From assembly GCF_018069565.1 (NCBI RefSeq), contig NZ_JAGPNL010000003.1, positions 62,001-126,000 of the forward strand: a DNA stretch of 64,000 nt, in the 5' to 3' direction. The first letter of the stretch is position 1, and the number at the start of each line of letters is the position of its first letter. The position numbers and the translations under genes were made by a program. This stretch comes from Streptomyces tagetis. Lineage in GTDB: Bacteria; Actinomycetota; Actinomycetes; Streptomycetales; Streptomycetaceae. Below, in pieces: positions 10,433 to 18,294 of this stretch. The notes under the pieces are model-generated. The model was not told where the DNA came from and made no database searches. It was given only the letters and a program-made list of their open reading frames with translations.

Positions 10433-12133
10433 GTGACGGATGCGGAGGACCGCAAGCCGCAGCCGGATGAGGCCCGCAGTGGTTTCCGGCCCCCGGCCGG
10501 GGTGGCGGCGCCGGCCGAGAACGAGGCGTCGACGACGTCCGAGTTCGAGATCCCCGAGGGCCTGGCCGTCGCCCGGCCGGCCCAGGCGGAGGCCGAGACC
10601 ACCTCGGAGTTCTCCCTGCCGGAGGGGCTGGACGCCCCGGCGGCGCACGCGGAGAGCGAGGGCTCGGCGTTCACCGCGCCGAGCACCTACAGCGCCTGGA
10701 GCGCCCCGCCGGCGTTCACCCCGGCGGGCGGCGTTCCGGCCCTGACCGGGGACGTGCCCTGGCAGGACCGGATGCGGGCGATGCTGCGCATGCCGGTGGC
10801 CGAGCGGCCCGCGCCGGAGACGGTCCAGCGGCACGACGAGACCGGGCCCGCGGTGCCCCGTGTGCTCGACCTCACGCTGCGCATCGGCGAACTGCTGCTG
10901 GCGGGCGGCGAGGGGGCCGAGGACGTGGAGGCCGCGATGTTCGCGGTCTGCCGCTCCTACGGCCTGGACCGCTGCGAGCCGAACGTCACGTTCACCCTGC
11001 TGTCGATCTCGCACCAGCCGTCCCTGGTGGACGACCCGGTGACGGCCTCGCGGACGGTGCGCCGCCGGGGCACCGACTACACGCGGCTCGCGGCCGTGTT
11101 CCAGCTCGTCGACGACCTCAGCGACCCCGAGGCGCAGATCTCCCTGGAGGAGGCGTACCGGCGGCTCGCGGAGATCCGCCGCAACCGGCACCCGTACCCG
11201 ACCTGGGTGCTGACCGGGGCGAGCGGTCTGCTGGCGGGCGCGGCCTCGCTGCTCGTCGGCGGTGACCTGATCGTGTTCTTCGCCGCGCTGGTCGGCGCGA
11301 TGCTGGGCGACCGGCTCGCGTGGCTGTGCGCGGGGCGCGGGCTGCCGGAGTTCTACCAGTTCTCGGTGGCCGCGATGCCGCCGGCCGCGCTCGGCGTCGC
11401 GCTGAACCTGGCGCACGTGGACGCGAAGGCGTCCGCGGTGATCACCGGCGGTCTCTTCGCGCTGCTGCCCGGACGGGCGCTGGTGGCGGGGGTGCAGGAC
11501 GGTCTGACCGGCTTCTACATCACCGCGTCCGCGCGGCTGCTGGAGGTCATGTACTTCTTCGTCAGCATCGTCGCCGGGGTGCTGGTGATGCTGTACTTCG
11601 GCGTCCAGTTGGGCGCCAAGCTCAATCCGGACGTGGCCCTCGGCACGGGCGAGCAGCCGGCGGTGCAGATCCTCGCCGCGATGATGCTGTCGCTGGCCTT
11701 CGCGGTCCTGCTCCAGCAGGAGCGGGGCACGGTGCTCGCGGTGACCCTGAACGGGGGCGTCGCCTGGTGCGTGTACGGGGCGATGCACGTGGTGGGCGGT
11801 ATCTCGCCGGTGGCGTCGACGGCCGCGGCGGCGGGGCTGGTGGGGCTCTTCGGGCAGTTGATGTCCCGGTACCGGTTCGCCTCGGCGCTGCCCTACACGA
11901 CGGCGGCGATCGGGCCGCTGCTGCCCGGTTCGGCGACGTACTTCGGTCTGCTGGCAATCGCGCAGAACGAGGTGGACCGGGGGCTGGTGTCGCTGTCGAA
12001 GGCGGTGGCGCTCGCCCTGGCCATCGCCATCGGGGTCAACCTCGGCGGGGAGATCTCCCGGCTGTTCCTGCGGATGCCGGGGGCCGCGAGCGCCGCCGGA
12101 CGCCGGGCGGCGAAGCGGACCCGCGGCTTCTGA
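10433..12133 (+). CDS. Threonine/serine exporter family protein (ThrE-like)
   Basis: A 566-residue membrane protein with the two-part architecture of ThrE: an N-terminal ThrE domain (conserved 'LDLTLRIGELLLAGGEGAEDVEAAM' region, about residues 140-390, with five hydrophobic helices) followed by the ThrE_2 domain (about 410-545, another five helices). It is expected to export threonine or serine by proton antiport. The first 130 residues are acidic, Pro/Ala-rich and probably disordered. The GTG at 10433 is preferred, with AGGGAG about 10 nt upstream; the frame is open to 10358. It stands between ppa and the convergent DedA gene. Confidence 0.85.
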   Translation: MTDAEDRKPQPDEARSGFRPPAGVAAPAENEASTTSEFEIPEGLAVARPAQAEAETTSEFSLPEGLDAPAAHAESEGSAFTAPSTYSAWSAPPAFTPAGGVPALTGDVPWQDRMRAMLRMPVAERPAPETVQRHDETGPAVPRVLDLTLRIGELLLAGGEGAEDVEAAMFAVCRSYGLDRCEPNVTFTLLSISHQPSLVDDPVTASRTVRRRGTDYTRLAAVFQLVDDLSDPEAQISLEEAYRRLAEIRRNRHPYPTWVLTGASGLLAGAASLLVGGDLIVFFAALVGAMLGDRLAWLCAGRGLPEFYQFSVAAMPPAALGVALNLAHVDAKASAVITGGLFALLPGRALVAGVQDGLTGFYITASARLLEVMYFFVSIVAGVLVMLYFGVQLGAKLNPDVALGTGEQPAVQILAAMMLSLAFAVLLQQERGTVLAVTLNGGVAWCVYGAMHVVGGISPVASTAAAAGLVGLFGQLMSRYRFASALPYTTAAIGPLLPGSATYFGLLAIAQNEVDRGLVSLSKAVALALAIAIGVNLGGEISRLFLRMPGAASAAGRRAAKRTRGF

Positions 12134-12178
12134 GGGGCGGCGTCCGGCGCTCCGGTCCCCGCCGCCCCCCGGGGCGGG

Positions 12179-13201
12179 TCAGTAGCGCTGGTCGTAGGGC
12201 TGCTGGCGGGGGTCCGGGCGGTTGCCGTACTGCTGCCCGCCGTAGCCGCCCCGGTCGCCGTGGCCGGGCGGGTTCCCGTGGCCCGCCTGGTCGCCGTGGC
12301 CCGGTCCGGCGTAGCCGTTCCCGGTGCCGCCGTAGCCGCTGTCGCCGTAACCGGCGTCGCCGTAGCCCTGGCCGCCGCCGTAGCCGCCGTCGCCGTAGCC
12401 CTGGCCGCCGTACCCCTGGCCGCCGTACGGCTGCTGGGGCTGCTGCGGCTGGTGCTGCTGGTGCTGCTGGTGCTGCTGGTGCTGCTGGGGGGAGTCCACG
12501 CGGCGGAGCTGCGTCGTCGCGTCGTCCATGACCGGGTACTGCGGCGCCTGCGGGCCGGCGGCGGGCGCCTCGGCGGCGGCGCGCTTCTTCTTCGCGCGCT
12601 CGCGCAGGAACTCGATGATGATCGGCACGACCGAGACCACGACGATCAGGACGAGGATCGCCTCGACGTTGGTCCGGATGAACTCGATCTGGCCGAGCCA
12701 GTAGCCCGCGAGGGTGACGCCCGAGCCCCAGGCGATGCCGCCGATGATGTTGTACGTGAAGAACGTGTGGTACTTCATCCGGCCGGCGCCCGCCACGATG
12801 GGCGCGAAGGTGCGGACGATGGGCACGAAGCGGGCCAGGACGATCGCCTTGGGCCCGTACTTCTCCATGAACTCGTGGGCCTTCTCCAGGTTCTCCTTTT
12901 TGAAGACCTTGGAGTTGGGACGGCTGAAGAGCCTCGGGCCGAAGAACTTGCCGACCATGTAACCGACTTGGTCACCCAGGACGGCGGCGATCACGATCAG
13001 CGTGCACACCAGCCACAGCGGCTGGCTGATGTACTGCCCCTGGGCGACGAACAGGCCCGCCGTGAAGAGCAGCGAGTCGCCGGGCAGGAACGCGAAGAAG
13101 CCGGACTCGGCGAAGACGATCAGCAGGATGCCGGCCAGGCTGAAGGTCTCGATCAGATAGTCAGGGCTCAGCCACTCTGGGCCGAGCGCAAGCGTGGTCA
13201 C
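12179..13201 (-). CDS. DedA family membrane protein with Q/H and G/Y-rich tail
   Basis: DedA proteins are polytopic inner-membrane proteins linked to lipid-carrier flipping and membrane homeostasis. The 340-residue product has the family core (about residues 15-215): 'ESGFFAFLPGDSLLFTAGLF', 'GDQVGYMVGKFFGPRLF', 'ARFVPIVRTFAPIVAGAGRM' and 'YNIIGGIAWGSGVTLAGYWLG'. The conserved Glu, Asp and Arg residues are present. The tail (about 235-340) is low complexity: (QQH) repeats followed by GYGG/GQGYG repeats. The GTG at 13201 is chosen because the family homology starts there; the frame runs open to 13507 over meaningless sequence. Confidence 0.9.
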   Translation of the reverse strand: MTTLALGPEWLSPDYLIETFSLAGILLIVFAESGFFAFLPGDSLLFTAGLFVAQGQYISQPLWLVCTLIVIAAVLGDQVGYMVGKFFGPRLFSRPNSKVFKKENLEKAHEFMEKYGPKAIVLARFVPIVRTFAPIVAGAGRMKYHTFFTYNIIGGIAWGSGVTLAGYWLGQIEFIRTNVEAILVLIVVVSVVPIIIEFLRERAKKKRAAAEAPAAGPQAPQYPVMDDATTQLRRVDSPQQHQQHQQHQQHQPQQPQQPYGGQGYGGQGYGDGGYGGGQGYGDAGYGDSGYGGTGNGYAGPGHGDQAGHGNPPGHGDRGGYGGQQYGNRPDPRQQPYDQRY

Positions 13202-13338
13202 GGGATTGTGGCTCCTGCACTGGGGGGCGGGCGGGGGCTGGCTGCCCCAACGTATCAACGCAGCCTCATGGTCCCAGGTTCCACCGGGAGGGGACGCCCG
13301 GCGTGCGCTGTGGGTCCGTCCGGGGAAGGCTGGGAACC

Positions 13339-13713
13339 ATGGGCATCGAAGAATACGGCGGCGGGCAGGGCCCCGCTCCGGAGGTCCTGGTCGTGACCAC
13401 CAACGACCTGCCGGGACATCGTGTGCGGGAAGTGCTGGGCGAGGTCTTCGGACTGACGGTGCGCTCCCGGCACCTGGGGAGCCAGATCGGCGCCGGGCTG
13501 AAGTCACTGGTCGGCGGTGAGCTGCGCGGGCTCACCAAGACGCTGGTCGAGACGCGCAACCAGGCGATGGAGCGGCTCGTCGAGCAGGCGCGGGCGCGGG
13601 GCGCCAACGCCGTGCTGGCGTTCCGCTTCGACGTGACCGAGGCGGCGGACGTGGGCACCGAGGTGTGCGCCTACGGGACCGCCGTGGTCGTCGAGCGGGA
13701 ACCCGTCGGGTGA
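13339..13713 (+). CDS. YbjQ/DUF74 family heavy-metal-binding domain protein
   Basis: A 124-residue soluble protein with the YbjQ pattern: 'VLVVTTNDLPGHRVREVLGEVFG', 'SLVGGELRGLTKTLVETRNQAMERL' and 'GANAVLAFRFD'. The fold is a small pentameric beta barrel annotated as putative heavy-metal binding; no reaction is proven. The ATG at 13339 follows a GGGAA and is the first codon with homology. The next gene begins 17 bp away, convergently. From memory this gene lies next to tipA in S. coelicolor, so here it marks the left border of the inserted linaridin block. Confidence 0.85.
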   Translation: MGIEEYGGGQGPAPEVLVVTTNDLPGHRVREVLGEVFGLTVRSRHLGSQIGAGLKSLVGGELRGLTKTLVETRNQAMERLVEQARARGANAVLAFRFDVTEAADVGTEVCAYGTAVVVEREPVG

Positions 13714-13729
13714 CCGCCGCCGGGGAGGG

Positions 13730-14614
13730 CTAGGCCGGGGCGGGCGCCGGTGTGGAGGCCGTCGCCGCCGCCGGGGCGAGGGCCGCCGGGGCCGTGCCGC
13801 GCAGTGCGGCGCGCGCGTCGCCCTGGGCGAAGACGTAGAGGAGGGCCGGGTGGGTGGCGCCGAAGGCCAGCACGAAGCGGTTGAGCCCCATGAACTGGCC
13901 GATGCCCAGGTGGAAGAGGGTCATCGAGCCGAGGAACGCCTTCGCCGCCGGCCGGGGCAGCACGAAGACCAGCGGGAAGCCGACCTCGGCGGCGATCGTC
14001 CCCCAGGTCACGAGCCTGCCGAGCACCGGGTACCGGTGGACGAGCCGGTAGACGCGCCGGTCCCCGTAGTTGTGGGTGCGGATGACCCCGTTGAACGCCT
14101 CGCCGCTGAGCCACACCGGGGAGACCAGCTTGACCACGCCGGAGGCGACGTAGGAGAGGGTCGTCTCCAGGGCCAGAGCGCGCATGGCCACGTCGCGGGC
14201 CTTCTCGTCGTCCTTGAAGGTGCCGGTCGAGGCGAGCACGACGTTGATCACCTGCTGGAGCTGGTCGGCGCCGTCGCCGCCGAACGGGGAGCGCAGCCGT
14301 CCGGCGGCGCCCGTGACCGCCAGCACGGCGCTGCCCGCGGTACGGACGCCGCGCTTGTGGCCCCAGATCAGGGTGGCGGCCGACGCGCCCGCCTGGAGGC
14401 CGTACAGGGCGGTCGCGGCCTTCTTGGACTCCAGGGCCCGGGTCAGCCGGGGAAAGCGCTTGGCGAACCCGGGACGCATGGTGGCGACCTGTCCGCTCAG
14501 CAGCTCGCCGTCTTCGAACTTGCGCGCCTGGCTCAGCATTTCCAGTGCGGAGACCAGCGTGCCCAGCGAGGCCACTCGGCGTGCCGTGACCTCGGGCGGA
14601 GCGCTGAGGAACAT
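13730..14614 (-). CDS. linL: HTTM-like membrane protein, LinL/CypL-type linaridin enzyme
   Basis: A 294-residue membrane protein with several hydrophobic helices and the vitamin-K-carboxylase-like HTTM layout: 'YVASGVVKLVSPVWLSGEAF', 'YRLVHRYPVLGRLVTWGTIAAEVGFPLVF', 'SMTLFHLGIGQFMGLNRFVLAF'. In cypemycin, CypL with the hydrolase-like CypH is required for threonine dehydration (family knowledge). The assignment as LinL rests on its position directly downstream of the precursor and on the co-occurring hydrolase. The ATG at 14614 has GGGAG upstream. The C-terminal 35 residues are Ala/Pro-rich and disordered. It could otherwise be a general HTTM protein. Confidence 0.72.
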   Translation of the reverse strand: MFLSAPPEVTARRVASLGTLVSALEMLSQARKFEDGELLSGQVATMRPGFAKRFPRLTRALESKKAATALYGLQAGASAATLIWGHKRGVRTAGSAVLAVTGAAGRLRSPFGGDGADQLQQVINVVLASTGTFKDDEKARDVAMRALALETTLSYVASGVVKLVSPVWLSGEAFNGVIRTHNYGDRRVYRLVHRYPVLGRLVTWGTIAAEVGFPLVFVLPRPAAKAFLGSMTLFHLGIGQFMGLNRFVLAFGATHPALLYVFAQGDARAALRGTAPAALAPAAATASTPAPAPA

Positions 14615-14660
14615 GGGTGGGTGCTCCCGGTGGTGTGAGACGAGTACGGTGAAGTCGGAC

Positions 14661-14703
14661 GGCGGCGGCACGGTATGCGTATCGGGCGTACCGTGCCGCC
14701 GCC
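14661..14703 (-). terminator. Hairpin between the linaridin precursor and linL (likely attenuator)
   Basis: A perfect 15-bp inverted repeat (GGCGGCGGCACGGTA at 14661-14675, complement at 14689-14703) lies 55 bp after the precursor stop and 47 bp before the linL start. RiPP precursors are often made in excess over the enzymes by partial termination here. There is no long T tract, so it may stop only part of the transcripts or stabilise the upstream message. Confidence 0.7.
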
Positions 14704-14757
14704 TTTCGTCAGAGTGGGCCGACGCGGCGCATCGGCATCGCCCGCCTGCCCCGTGGA

Positions 14758-14940
14758 TCAGCCCGCGAGGTCGTTGGTGATCTCGTTCAGGGCGTAGGCG
14801 GTCGCGGCGGTGACCGCGATGCCCTCCGGGGTGGCCAGGGTGGCCAGCGGGGTCAGCATGGTCGGGGTCGCGTCGTTGCCGATGCGGCCCGGGGTCACGT
14901 CGGTCAGCTCGGTGTTGGCGAAGTCGGCCACAACAGACAT
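14758..14940 (-). CDS. linA: Linaridin precursor peptide (type B-like)
   Basis: A 60-residue peptide with the leader-like start MSVVADFANTELTDVTPG. The FANT motif followed by a TP-rich segment is the conserved feature of linaridin precursors; cypemycin's CypA also has DFANTVL. The rest is rich in Thr and Ala with repeated TP dipeptides (at 16-17, 25-26, 30-31 and 37-38) and ends NDLAG. There are 11 Thr, one Ser and no Cys, so an AviCys terminus is impossible and the product should carry only dehydrobutyrines, as in legonaridin-type linaridins. GAGGAGA lies 4 nt before the ATG. A long repeat-containing leader precedes it. The leader/core boundary cannot be set from sequence alone. Confidence 0.8.
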   Translation of the reverse strand: MSVVADFANTELTDVTPGRIGNDATPTMLTPLATLATPEGIAVTAATAYALNEITNDLAG

Positions 14941-14978
14941 GGGTCTCCTCATTTCTGGGGTTTCCGGGGTTTCCGGGG

Positions 14979-15018
14979 TTCCTGGGTTCCTGGGTTCCTG
15001 GGTTCCTGGGTTCCTGGG
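14979..15018. repeat. Five tandem copies of an 8-bp unit upstream of the precursor
   Basis: TTCCTGGG is repeated five times head to tail (14979-15018), after two looser copies of GGGTTTCC. It is followed by a hairpin-forming GGTTCC...GGAACC (about 15009-15024). The array lies in the presumed 5' leader or promoter region of the precursor gene. Confidence 0.85.
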
Positions 15019-15166
15019 GGAACCCCGGGATTCCCCGGGTTCGGGATGTCTCGCTCCGGGATGCCCCGGCGAGTTCTCCAGCCGTTCGGCGGGAGGGCGC
15101 GGGTTCACGCGGCACACGGGTGCCGGGTGAGCCCGCGGCGCCCGGCCGAGGGGGATGGCCGACTCG

Positions 15167-15754
15167 CTACGCGGCTGCCGGGGACAGCGCCTCGGCGGGG
15201 GTGACGTCTCCGTCCAGCGGGAACTCCAGGGAGACGAAGACGGGTTCGATGTGCCGGTCGTCCGGGCTGGTCGGGTAGGAGTGCAGCAGCATGAACTGGC
15301 TGTGCGAGGCGCCGTCGGCGTGCGGCACGTGGAGCTGGATGTAGCGGGCCAGCAGCCGGTAGCCGGTCGCCGTCGTCACCGGCAGGACCGCCGATCCGAA
15401 GGCGACCGCGTGGGCGAGGGCGTGCTGCGTCGCGTCGAAGAGGGCCTTCGGGCACCGGTTGCGGGCGTTCCAGGCCAGTCCGTACCAGGGCCGGTCCTGG
15501 ACGACCTGGACCTCGGCCCACTCGCCGGGCTTGCCGTCGGTGAGGTCGCGGTAGAGGAGGTGGTTGTCCTTGACGCCGGGATTGGGCCCGAAGAAGCGCC
15601 AGTTGGGGGTCGGGATGCGCAGCTTCCCGCGGCGCAGGAGCCCGTCGAAGCGCTGCTCGGGGATCTGGGCCGCGGCCGTCGCCACCAGCCAGACGGCGAG
15701 CGAGGTGGTGACGGCGGCGGTCTTCACGCGCTCGGTGTTCACCTTGAGGATCAC
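15167..15754 (-). CDS. DUF5819-like protein of the linaridin cluster
   Basis: A 195-residue protein with one N-terminal hydrophobic segment (about residues 12-28, VTTSLAVWLVATAAAQIP), then a soluble domain with 'RFFGPNPGVKDNHLLYRD' and 'WYGLAWNARNRCPKALFDA'. This W/F-rich pattern matches DUF5819 proteins, which often sit beside HTTM proteins in actinomycetes and may form a complex with them. Its GTG start (15754) overlaps the stop of the hydrolase gene by 4 nt, with AGGAGG upstream, so the two are coupled. Function is unknown; it is probably an accessory membrane-associated subunit for the LinH/LinL pair. Confidence 0.65.
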   Translation of the reverse strand: MILKVNTERVKTAAVTTSLAVWLVATAAAQIPEQRFDGLLRRGKLRIPTPNWRFFGPNPGVKDNHLLYRDLTDGKPGEWAEVQVVQDRPWYGLAWNARNRCPKALFDATQHALAHAVAFGSAVLPVTTATGYRLLARYIQLHVPHADGASHSQFMLLHSYPTSPDDRHIEPVFVSLEFPLDGDVTPAEALSPAAA

Positions 15755-16779
15755 GCCGGCTCCTCCTCGCGTTCGGGGGCGCTCTCCGCGGCCCTCCCGG
15801 CGCCCCTGCCCCGGGTGGACGGCCGCCAGGACGCTCCCAGCGGCTCGCTGGGCGGTTCCCCGGCGATCACCTCCGCCACCTCCTCGGCGTGCCGGCGCAC
15901 CGAGAGCAGGGACTCGTGGTCCGAGCCGTCGACGAAGTGGTGGCGGCTCCGCCGGGAGATGACCGCCAGCCGGGCCTGGATACCGGCGTGCAGGGTGTTG
16001 TCGCCGATGTTGTTCTCCGCCGTGACGACGGTCAACGGGCAGTCCAGCGCGGTCAGTTCCGGGTAGGTCTGGGCGTCCCGGTACTCCCGGTGGGCGGTGG
16101 CCCAGGTGCGGGGGGTGGCCAGGAACGCCCGGTAGCTCCGGTTGACCTCCGGGCGGTACTGCTCGTTCACGTTCATGGCGGGGCGGAAGGCCGACAGCCC
16201 CGTGGCCGCGAACACCTGCTCCATGATCATCCGTTGGTGGGACCAGCGGTCGACGTCGGTGCGGCGGGCGTGGCGCAGGCTGATCACCTCGGTGGCGTCG
16301 ACCATCACCACGTGGGTCACGCCCCGGGCCGCTTCCGGGTGGAGCGCCGCGTAGGCGGCGACGAAGTAGCCGCCCAGCGAGTGGCCCGCCAGGACGACCG
16401 GAAGGCCGGCCGTGTAGGTGTCGCGCAATTCCCGCAACAACTCGAACCGCGCTTCCAGCCCGTACCGGGTGTCCGGTGTGCTGAGCCCGTATCCGGGGCG
16501 GTTGAACCGCACGTATCCCATGGTTTCGGGAAGGGCGCCGCAGACCCAGTCCCAGTATTCCTGCGGGGCGCCCATTCCGTTGTCGAGAAGGACGACGCGC
16601 CGCACCCGCGGAGGAATGTGGACGTCGATTTCGACGAGACTTCCGTCCGGCCTTTCGTGCAGCAGAAAGCGGCGCGCACGCTCCCGCTTTCCCATGAACC
16701 GCGTGACCGCACCGGTCAGCAGACTCACGCCCGCGAGACCGGTGATACCGGCGGCGAACTGGCGCTCCAAAGACGCCAC
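15751..16779 (-). CDS. linH: Alpha/beta hydrolase-like protein, LinH/CypH-type
   Basis: A 342-residue protein with one N-terminal hydrophobic segment (ITGLAGVSLLTGAV) and an alpha/beta hydrolase fold: oxyanion region 'VVLLDNGMGAPQEYWD', nucleophile elbow 'VVLAGHSLGGYFVAAYAALHP' (GHSLGG, Ser near residue 140) and a late 'HFVDGSDHESLLS' that could supply the His. CypH-like hydrolase-fold proteins partner CypL in linaridin dehydration. The intact GHSLG serine leaves open a true ester or peptide hydrolase. The GTG start has GGGGGAGGG upstream. The stop overlaps the DUF5819 gene (GTGA). Confidence 0.72.
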   Translation of the reverse strand: MASLERQFAAGITGLAGVSLLTGAVTRFMGKRERARRFLLHERPDGSLVEIDVHIPPRVRRVVLLDNGMGAPQEYWDWVCGALPETMGYVRFNRPGYGLSTPDTRYGLEARFELLRELRDTYTAGLPVVLAGHSLGGYFVAAYAALHPEAARGVTHVVMVDATEVISLRHARRTDVDRWSHQRMIMEQVFAATGLSAFRPAMNVNEQYRPEVNRSYRAFLATPRTWATAHREYRDAQTYPELTALDCPLTVVTAENNIGDNTLHAGIQARLAVISRRSRHHFVDGSDHESLLSVRRHAEEVAEVIAGEPPSEPLGASWRPSTRGRGAGRAAESAPEREEEPA

Positions 16780-16840
16780 ATTCCCTCCCCCGTGATGTCA
16801 GGTGACTGTCTGTTCGAAACGCTAACACGTGATAGGCGGA

Positions 16841-16860
16841 TCAATTAACGAGTTAATTGA
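16841..16860. promoter_or_regulatory. Perfect 20-bp AT-rich palindrome upstream of linH
   Basis: TCAATTAACGAGTTAATTGA is a perfect 9-2-9 inverted repeat in otherwise very GC-rich DNA. It overlaps the stop codon of the HTH gene and lies 62 bp before the linH start. It looks like an operator, possibly for the adjacent HTH protein. It could instead be part of a terminator, although the AT-rich stem would be weak. Confidence 0.65.
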
Positions 16861-17221
16861 CCAGCCGTCCCGGGCGGGTTCTGCCTCGGGGCTGCGGCGG
16901 GCGGACGACGGTGCTCCGGCCGTATTTCCGCAGTTCCAGGCAGAGTTCCGCGATCATCGTCTTCAGCATGGCGTTCTCACTGGTCAGCTCGGCCAGTCTC
17001 GACGCTTCCTCGGTGTCCTTCCCGGCTTCGCCGGCCAGGCCGGTACGGCCTCCCTCGATGAACTGCCGGCGCCAGTTCGACACCGACTGCTCGGACACCC
17101 CCGCTTCCCGCGCGGCCTCCGCCGCGGTCAGTTCGCCGCTGATCACCCGGACCACGAGGCCGAGTTTCTTGTCGACCGGAAGGATGGGCGGACGCCCCAC
17201 GTGCAACCCCCTCATTGCCAC
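16853..17221 (-). CDS. Transposase-type helix-turn-helix protein
   Basis: A 122-residue protein with an IS3/IS481-like HTH (about residues 20-55: 'KLGLVVRVISGELTAAEAAR' then 'SEQSVSNWRRQFIEGG') and a coiled coil (about 70-100, LAELTSENAMLKTMIAELCLELRK), the layout of an IS3-family OrfA. No OrfB with a DDE catalytic domain and no terminal inverted repeats flank it, so it is not part of an intact insertion sequence. It ends in a basic Pro/Arg tail. Lone OrfA-like HTH proteins do occur as regulators in natural product clusters, so a DNA-binding role on the palindrome next door is plausible. It may also be an insertion sequence relic. Confidence 0.65.
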   Translation of the reverse strand: MAMRGLHVGRPPILPVDKKLGLVVRVISGELTAAEAAREAGVSEQSVSNWRRQFIEGGRTGLAGEAGKDTEEASRLAELTSENAMLKTMIAELCLELRKYGRSTVVRPPQPRGRTRPGRLVN

Positions 17222-17239
17222 CGCGTGTGTGAAGTGCGT

Positions 17240-17998
17240 TCAAGCCCTGACGTAGCTGCACATGAACAGGGGGGCCGCTTCGCTGTAGGGGGTGCCGTCC
17301 CACCGCGACATCCGGGCCTCGGGCTCCAGCCCGGCCGCGCGGGCATGGCCGTCGACCTCGTCGGGCGTGGTCAGCCGGGTGAGTTCGCTGCCCACCCTGG
17401 TGGTGCCGTCGCCCTGGTACAGGATGTGCGAGCACTGCCACAGGGAGCCGTCGAGCAGCGTGGAGTGGGTCTGCACGCCCGTCCCGGGCTCCGGGTAGGG
17501 GACGAAGTACGTGGTGCGGGTCCGGCCCTCGTGGAGGGCGACGATCGCCGGCTTGTTGTGGGTCTCGATCACCAGCCGGCCGCCGGGAAGCAGCAGGTCG
17601 GCGGCGCGGCGGACGGCCCGCCGCTGGTCCTCGGGGGTGGTCAGGCACGACAGGGTCGCGCAGACGCAGTACACGAGCGCGTAGCGGGAGGGCGAGGTGT
17701 GGGTGCGGATGTCCCCGTGCACCGGGGTGACGTCCCCGCCGTCCTTCAGCTTGACGCGCAGCGCGTCCAGCATCTCCGGGGAGGAGTCGACGCCGGTCAC
17801 GGTGCCGACCCGCGAGGAGAGCGGGATGGCGATCCGTCCGGTGCCGACACCGAATTCGAGAGTGCCCGACCCTGGATCGGGATGGCGGGCGTGCAGCGCC
17901 TTTACGGCTTCGGCGGTCACGGTGCCGTCCGGGATCAGCCGGTCGTACCACCCGTCGAACTGCCTGCCGTAGCCTATATCTTCCACTCCGGTATCCAC
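17240..17998 (-). CDS. SAM-dependent methyltransferase of the linaridin cluster
   Basis: A 252-residue class I methyltransferase. Motif I is 'TLEFGVGTGRIAIPL', motif II 'VTGVDSSPEMLDAL', then 'VHGDIR' and 'LLLPGGRLVIETHN'. Cypemycin's CypM dimethylates the N-terminal alpha-amine, so this enzyme may methylate the linaridin N-terminus or another site. The GTG at 17998 is preferred because GAGGGGGA lies about 7 nt upstream; the frame is open to 18103 with an ATG at 18031. The stop lies 18 bp before the HTH gene start, so they likely share a transcript. Confidence 0.75.
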   Translation of the reverse strand: MDTGVEDIGYGRQFDGWYDRLIPDGTVTAEAVKALHARHPDPGSGTLEFGVGTGRIAIPLSSRVGTVTGVDSSPEMLDALRVKLKDGGDVTPVHGDIRTHTSPSRYALVYCVCATLSCLTTPEDQRRAVRRAADLLLPGGRLVIETHNKPAIVALHEGRTRTTYFVPYPEPGTGVQTHSTLLDGSLWQCSHILYQGDGTTRVGSELTRLTTPDEVDGHARAAGLEPEARMSRWDGTPYSEAAPLFMCSYVRA

Positions 17999-18294
17999 AG
18001 ATATTCCCCCTCGTTCATTCCCCACTGCCATACCGATGGGAGCGTCATGAAGCCGAGGAAGCTGGAACCGGCCAGGACCTGATATGCCGGTCACACCGGC
18101 CACGGAATATGCCGGGACCGTCCGCGTGATGGGTCAGATATACGCGGTAACGCCTCAACGGAGCCTGTGGGGTGACTTCGTTGTCTTCACCGTATCAAAG
18201 GAAATATGCGCTTACCATGGACAGCGGGCGCGAATTTACCACGCCGGGCCGGGATGGCCTGATCGCACGCCGCCCGCGACGAACACGCCCCGTA

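Noticed and set aside
16853..17221. Intact IS3-type insertion sequence
   Set aside because: Only an OrfA-like frame is present; no DDE OrfB, terminal inverted repeats or target duplication were found.
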